From Apostichopus japonicus (Eukaryota > Echinodermata > Holothuroidea > Aspidochirotida > Stichopodidae), in the NCBI RefSeq assembly GCF_037975245.1, contig NC_092583.1, positions 17,444,764 to 17,508,763 on the forward strand: 64,000 nt of DNA, written 5' to 3'. A program made the translations under genes and the position numbers. Positions within the stretch are counted from its first letter, which is position 1, and every line of letters begins with the position of its first letter. Below are positions 52,801 to 64,000 of this stretch, piece after piece. The notes beneath the pieces are model-generated. The model searched no databases. It saw nothing but the letters and a program-made list of their open reading frames with translations, and was not told the origin of the DNA.

Positions 52801-54836
52801 ATACAGCTCTACTAATTACCACAACCCATATACCATTGGGTTCTCTCAAGCCAAAAATAGTCAGCCAACTGGCTAGTTCTGACCAATGATAACTTCAACT
52901 TCTTTAAGTCATCATAGAGTTTACTTGCACTCATATTCCTCCCCTTTGGCAAATAGTTTTTTTTGTTATTACAAGTGCTTACATGCAAAAGGAATACATC
53001 ATTATAAGCTTCACAGCAAAAGAATCTTTCTTTATTTTACATTAGAATATTGTGAAGTCTCCATCAGGTTTTCCTTACTCACAAAGCCTTCATCACTTAT
53101 AGCTTTTATTTTAATGAACAAGGTACCACAGCAGGCACTAAATGCATGAAAACATGTAAACCGGCCAATATTTATCTTCGTACATTACTTGGTTTTTATC
53201 TTTCATTATTTGAAGTATTGCTTAGATGTTTAGGCTGTGACTGCACAGCAGGATGAATTGCCTACTAAAGCCTTTCTCTGGAGTACATACTACAATGGTC
53301 CAGTCCAACCAGCTATGAAATATATCGTCTGAGCCAAATCATTTGCAGGATTACCTCATCACTAGTACTTTGTCAGATGTGCCCTGGCATTGTTACTGAT
53401 TCTGATTATATAGTAATTTAATAAACAGCCTGCAAGGCAAGCATCACAACTCATTTCACATCACACAAACACAATGATAAAGGCTGTAGCACGAACAGCT
53501 TGCTAGAGGAATCCATCAGTATGAGCTGGATATTAATATATTTGAGAAGCTTAGTGTAGGTTAGTCCTTCAACTTCCTAACTACAGTGCCTTATATGGTT
53601 CGACATGATAGGTATATCATATATATTTGAGATGCTTAGTGTAGGCTAGTCCTTCAACTTCCTAACTACCCAGCGCCTTGAATGGTTCAACATGATAGGT
53701 ATACCAACAAGTTAAAGATGATTTGCATAAGGAACTCAGCTGACCTCAGCTGTGCTTAGCTTATTACATCAATTCTTACCCTTTCCCTAATCCTGCAAAA
53801 TTATTAACTGGGTGTGAATCTTTTTCCAAAATATCAAAAAAGGAACAAATATGAGAATATTGAAAAGTATGGACTGTATCTTCTCTACCAGAAAGATTGA
53901 GACTACAGGAACTACAAACACAAAACTTTAAAATTCACTGCAGCTCTTTAAAGACACTGGGGGCGATAATTAAACTTTGAAATCGGCTGGCCTGAGAGCA
54001 AACCTTCCTTAACTTATCATCAGATACCACTGTAAAACTCACTTTGTACTGGAAGGCAATGCTTAATGTCACCACCACACCATCCTTATTCAGACAATAC
54101 AAACTATCATAAGATATGGTTCGAAAGACAGCAGGGAAGATGATGAACTTGAAACCTGGTGGACCTGAATGAAGACCTTCCTCCTTAACCTCCTCATAGA
54201 GAGTTCTGGAGATGGTGTTGTACATCAGTGCCACTAATGAAAAACAAAGCCACACTATACAGTTATCAATCTGAGACTGAAATGAAACTAGGAAATTCTG
54301 GAAATTGAATCATAGACCGTTAAATATAATGTTTGATTTATTGGTAAATTTACCATACTTTTATCAATTTTAAAAAGACAAAATCAAACAAAAGGAAACA
54401 CAGCATGAAATGCTTCTTATAAATCCCAATTAAATTCTTGAAGATTCAATTGACTTCATCTGCTTTTTGAAAGGTGAGGCCTAATTTCAACTGATAACCT
54501 TAGACTTGATGACATCTTTATATATTTTTGCCCTTGGAGAGAATTAAAGCAATCCTTCCCTATACATATTCTCAATTCAGCATTTGTGTGAAATGCCTCA
54601 ACTTTCACTTACTGAAGGTGAGAAAGAAATGGAGGAGAGGGGGGGGGATACTATCCCCTCACTTTGGAACACCTGACAGACGAGGGTTCATTTGCCAGAT
54701 GATCTTGTGTTAGAGTTATATTAATCTTACTTTCATCTGACTGTAAGGTCTTCAAGGATGTTGCAATGAGGATAATGATACCAACAACACCAATAACAAC
54801 AGCGCCCCCAATTCCATACACATGCTTCTTTTCCAT
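49817..54836 (-). CDS. Single-pass membrane SPFH/band-7 (PHB) domain protein, 303 aa
   Basis: Exons: 54731-54836, 54043-54233, 52442-52520, 51557-51696, 50220-50416, 49817-50015. Together they make 912 nt with matching phases and a TAA at 49817. Residues 7-27 form a hydrophobic helix (AVVIGVVGIIILIA) after MEKKHVYG, with no cleavage site evident, so it is probably a signal anchor. Residues 45-160 form a band-7 fold: GPPGFKFIIFPAVFRTISYD, then a CLNKDGVVVTLSIAFQYK beta segment. A long charged helix follows (EDAVKSKEAARENIQVAETE), then an Ala-rich segment (AVAQAEAILAQYEAEANAF) and a short polar tail ending SYLGGN. SPFH proteins scaffold membrane microdomains as oligomers. The second half resembles prohibitin/stomatin coiled regions, but I cannot assign it to the stomatin, prohibitin, flotillin or erlin groups. 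The exon ending at 51557 abuts an 18-copy minisatellite that repeats its own splice donor. Confidence 0.82.
50567..51550. repeat. 53-bp minisatellite (18 copies) repeating the band-7 gene's splice donor
   Basis: Each unit holds GCTTAGTTTACCTGTAGGTC plus (C/A)GATACAGTGCAGTG. On the minus strand this reads GTATCGGACCTACAG|GTAAACTAAGC, identical across the junction to the real exon end at 51557 and its GTAAAC donor. The array sits directly downstream of that donor in the intron. The homology to the exon itself extends about 20 nt. Confidence 0.92.
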
Positions 54837-57800
54837 CTCTGATCACTGCTTTGTCCTGAGTTAACTTCAAGAGAAGGAGAAAAATCATTTAACATGCAAG
54901 ACTAGATATGAAAGCAGAGATGGGAGCTATTAAGTCCAGCAGTATGAAACTGATGATACATTGTGACTTCAAATGTCTTCTGAACTTTTCATTGCACACT
55001 AAATAATAGCATATATATGTATTACATGTTTACCAAACATCAAAGAACTGCACATTATGCAATGAAAGTTGACAACCTTTCTTTTCATGAGGAGAATTAG
55101 TCCATTAACCATAGGTTGCATTTTCAGCTCTCTTGACCTAAACTTACTGAAGCTTAATATCTCCACAAATAGTCTGATGAGTTTAGAAGAGTTGATTTGT
55201 TCACACTTTGTACTGTCTTGATCTGATAGTGATTTTGCTACTAGCTGTGGGATGAGTTGCATAATAGACGAATAGGCAGCTCAACTAAGGTGCGATTACA
55301 TGGGACTGATCACTCAGCTAACCAACTGGAAAAAACCTGCATTTAGTACAAACAGCAGGTTTTTGGGTGCAACCTATAGCTAATTGCCACTTTTCCAGCA
55401 TGTTAGGTTTTGCAACTTGCATCCTATGCAGTGTATACACACAACATCACAAACATATTTATATTATATGGCCGTGGCTATTCTTACGACTAGTCGTAAC
55501 AATTATTTATAAACTATTCTTACGACAAAGGGCGAATTCAAGCGCAGTAAAGTAAATAAAGAAACTGCGCATGTAGTAGGGGTAACCCTAACCCTAACTT
55601 TAACCCTAAACCCCAATCCTAACCCTAACCCTAACCGGAAATTATTGTTACTCCTGGTCGTAAAAAATACTACTCCTGTCATAAAAATAGCAACTGCGCA
55701 TGCGTAATCGGAAATTATTCTTACGAACAGTCGTAAGAATAGCCACTTTGATATTATATACTATGACTCTACCTCTACACCAACTAAGAGTAAGACCAGG
55801 GCCCATGTAACAATGGGCCATCCTCTTTTTCAGGCTAAACATATTGTTAGTAGGCCTAGTTTGGCTAAAGTATTAGAACGTCTGGCTTGGCCTAGCATTA
55901 GTCCTGATATAACTGTGTTAAGCCTAATTAGTTAGGCTAGGCCTAGATTTAGGCGTATCACTAGGCCTAGACATAGGCCTAGTTTGGATTCGGGTAAACA
56001 AGGGCCTAACTTTCATTGAAAAATGTACCTTACTTACTTTGAGCTTAATACTAGGTTATGACTATAAGTAACGTTATTTGCTGCTTTAGTATACATTTGT
56101 AAGCATTTGTAAGCTCACGATTACCTTGAGGCTTGGAAATGTTGAAGTACCTGAATTTAACAAACTTGTACTGTACGTCTATCGACAACACCCGATCATG
56201 GTCACAGTACTGTACACTTCGGTACGCGGTGTGAGGACAACCGGTGTACAATTGATATAGGTCAAAAGATTACGTAAACAATTGTGTATACAGACCACAG
56301 AGCCGTGTAATATAGACACGGCTCTGACAGACCAAGGTAAGCGTTAAAAATAGAATAGGCTGGTGTAAATTCCAAACAGCATATTACGACATCATTTGAA
56401 AGCAGTGTGAGCTTATATACACATTGGTATAATTGATGCAGTTCATTAGCTCAAAACAAGAGTACCGGCTTGAGGCGACACCCACCCCCCCCCCCCACAT
56501 TAAATTCACATTGGGGATAAATTCCTTTGAACTTGAAGCACAGGTTGTTATATAACATTTATCAATTTATCCATCTTCTAGTTAGTCCCCCTGTTATAGA
56601 ACACAAGTATGTGCCTCTATTTATGGCAGTGGGTTTTTCTATCCATTTTCCATTACAAAAGTGACATGACCTAGGTTTCAGGGGTCCTGGTTCAAGAATG
56701 GGAGCAAGGGCACTTCAACAAAAGTATACTATAAATCGTGATCCATTGACTCAAAATGTTAGAACCAACCTTGGGAGACCCTGGATATTGATTAGTTCAT
56801 TAAGTTTTCAAGAAGTAGAAAATCTACATATGAAAGCATCTAGGTGGATGTTCTTTGTTGCAAAACTTGCAACAGTTTATCAAACAACTTGGAATAATAA
56901 ATATATCCAAGTTATCATTGGTCATCTCACTCCTACCCTCTCAGATGTATAGAGCAGGTAGCTTGTGTAAATGAGTTGTAAAATATCATAGTCAAAACCT
57001 GTAATGATGAGGATTCCTGAGAACTTTGAAATATTGAAATAGTGCATGAAAGAAAAAAATATGAAGAAGTCTGGACACTTGCAAAGTGTTAACATTTATT
57101 AGTTCACAACATGAGCAACACACTGTACAAATTGTAGTCAAACCTATGCACTAAGCATGACATGTACAGCTTACTTACACATTGTGAATGTGAATCCATT
57201 AACTAACTGTTCATTATTAAATTATCAAAAGAGATGAGTCACTACAAGTCCACACCAGTCTGAGGCCTGTCTCCTTAAACCCTCACTCACTTGTCCCCCC
57301 CCCACCCCACCTCTCCCACCCCTCCCCGAATCCATTCAGGCTCTGATATTGTGATTCCTACAGATACATGTTATGTAAAGTTATGGTATCACAAATACAT
57401 TCTCAGAAAGTGTCTTCATCATGACAATTTTTTATTTTAAATATTATTTATTATGTAAAGAAGATAAAGATTAACAAATAAAGACAGAAAAAAATTGCAA
57501 CTTTGGCATAAAACTTGAAACCAAAGAATTAATGAAATGAACAATTATTTTAAGAAAGCTTCAGACTACAACTGTTATTCTTCTTTTAATTCTTGGGATG
57601 TAATTAATCAGCAGTTACTTAAACAAAAGGCAGTCATATTGTCCTTATAAATAAGTTTCAAAGCATAGTTCTTTGTTTAATATTGTGACTTCAGCATTTT
57701 ATTGCTTATCATCTTTTCAATATTGTCATTTTTTTAAACATGACTACACTGTGAGCAACAATATCTTTCAGGACACCTAAAAGCAAGATTAATAACATTT

Positions 57801-59027
57801 TTAAAGCCTTGTTTTGTTTGGTAAGACATCAATGATCTCTGTGATATGGATGCGGTAGGTAACCTTGAAGTTGTCAGTTTTCTTAATCGATACCCTAATG
57901 AAATAACAGCAATGAAATTTGAAGAATTTATCAGAGTAGTACAGTCATTCTGCTGCAAAGTTTCCCAGAAATTTCAATCTCAGTAGCTTTCTATTCAGTG
58001 TGGATTTATAAGATACTGTTGATTGTTTTAACACTTCATTGAGCCCTCTGGCAGTACAAACTTAAAGATGGATAATCATAATAAATATAATAATAAAACA
58101 GCTGATCTAAATTAGAGTGTGTAATATATCTAACAATAGAAAGTGACTTTTGACCATTATTCACATGTTTCAAGCGGATGGCACATAGAATATGTGATTT
58201 TCAAAACTCACCATCACATATCGACAAACTTTAGCTCATTATAAACACCAAGATTATCCACAATAACCTTGCCACTAGGTTACCCAATGAACGGTCGCTA
58301 CCTTTAACTACCACTTGTGAGTTGCATTCTTAGAGCATTAACTCAGAACTCTCTTCTCTTAAGGCAACATAACCTTGCACTATGAAATATAAACTGGATC
58401 CTGAGAGGGTTTTACCATTCATTGCACCATACATCTCGGACCCTGGAATACTCATTCAGCTTACAAAAGTGGTTTAATCACTATAGCTCACTGGACCAAA
58501 GTATGTCGGAACAATAGTGTAAAAATCATGATAATTCTGAAGCCATACAACTCATGTCTGTTTCAAGTACTGCAGTTGAGCAGTATAAAAATTAAGGGGA
58601 AAAAAAATCGATTTTAATCTTGTGCTGGAAATATTTTGCCAGATATAAGATTCGTATATAAACTGGGGTAACTTGTTCTTTTCTGAGTCAATAAATTTCC
58701 GAAAGGGGCTTTACAGTATTAACAAGATAGTCATTTAAAACCTTGAGACATTTTATCCAGCAAGTTATTGGTGCCATCTGCTTCTATATTCACACTTGTC
58801 TACCATCAGAGCTGCAGTTTAGCAGTTAATTACGAAAGTTTCAGCAACGTTTTTTTTTTTACAATGAGAACAGTATTTATCTTATTCATCTCTTCAAAAA
58901 TCAAAGTTTTTTTAACACTAATAAAGATAATCTCCATAGCAAACTCTGATCTCCCATTGGGATATCTTTCTCCAGTATATATATTAACAGTCTAGGATCT
59001 TGCTGGTCAGAAACAATCTAATTCTGT
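54837..59027. other. Intergenic DNA between the band-7 gene start and the VCP 3' end
   Basis: Holds the TIR element at 55470-55750, a C-run at 56486-56498 and a C-rich tract at 57294-57330. The part next to VCP probably includes its 3' UTR: TTTATT at about 57096 and 57425 would be AATAAA on the minus strand. No supported gene; the frame at 56698-56952 is not recognisable. Confidence 0.5.
55470..55750. mobile_element. Small TIR element with internal telomere-like repeats
   Basis: The ends GTGGCTATTCTTACGACTAG and CAGTCGTAAGAATAGCCAC form inverted repeats of about 20 bp. Each is itself near-palindromic (TTACGACTAGTCGTAA). An imperfect ATATTATAT target duplication flanks it. Inside, (CCCTAA)n-type repeats run at 55580-55636, bracketed by AACTGCGCATG sequences in direct order. 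Confidence 0.65.
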
Positions 59028-63777
<4,750 letters not shown>

Positions 63778-64000
63778 CTAAAAACTGACAGTAAAGCAAA
63801 AATAGCACCACAGTGAAATCAAGGACTTGTGATTCCCTGAAAACGTCATCAGCCTACGAGAAATAAGGATGCTTTATGGTATTCTCATTGTTGTACGAAC
63901 ATAACTCTTGTGGCTGGCATTCCTTTACCACTTTCAATCTGAAACTGGTCATTATAGGCTTGTTATATTCAGTGGTGTTGTACTGAAATGCAATCTGTGT

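Noticed and set aside
56698-56952. 84-codon plus-strand frame
   Set aside because: No similarity I recognise and no flanking exon structure.

Overview
The window is nuclear DNA from an intron-rich, AT-rich animal genome. Four protein-coding genes lie on the minus strand, and I assembled their exons by joining GT-AG boundaries whose codon phases agree. NBR1, a two-DED caspase and the density of short phase-compatible exons point to a marine deuterostome invertebrate, most likely an echinoderm; the species cannot be fixed from sequence alone.

Layout. 1-5,159: intergenic, with one end of a dispersed element at the left edge. 5,160-23,587: complete NBR1 selective-autophagy receptor, 20 coding exons, 1,059 codons (PB1, ZZ, FW, LIR, UBA). 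23,588-27,219: intergenic, with a foldback element. 27,220-42,935: caspase-8-like gene with two death-effector domains, a very long linker made of small phase 1-1 exons, and a caspase domain with a non-canonical active-site pentapeptide. One of its introns carries a 2.8 kb satellite. 42,936-49,816: repeat-rich intergenic DNA, including inverted and foldback elements and a perfect 82-bp palindrome. 49,817-54,836: single-pass membrane SPFH/band-7 protein of unknown function, six exons, 303 aa. 54,837-59,027: intergenic, with a small TIR element containing telomere-like repeats. 59,028-63,743: 3' part (about 447 codons) of VCP/p97, running off the right edge.

Functional context. NBR1 and VCP both handle ubiquitinated cargo (autophagy receptor; AAA+ unfoldase/segregase), and DED caspases act downstream of ubiquitin-regulated death complexes. 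This may be chance proximity; nothing in the sequence shows co-regulation.

Most notable. (1) Two introns of VCP each hold a paralogous sense-strand copy of a structure shaped like an H/ACA snoRNA: a perfect apical stem with a changed loop, matched pocket strands, a basal stem and then an ACA. (2) Two minisatellites, in two different genes, have monomers that contain the 3' end of the adjacent exon plus its splice donor, giving arrays of decoy 5' splice sites. (3) The caspase has NTCLR in place of QACxG. (4) There is a perfect 82-bp inverted repeat at 47.4 kb.
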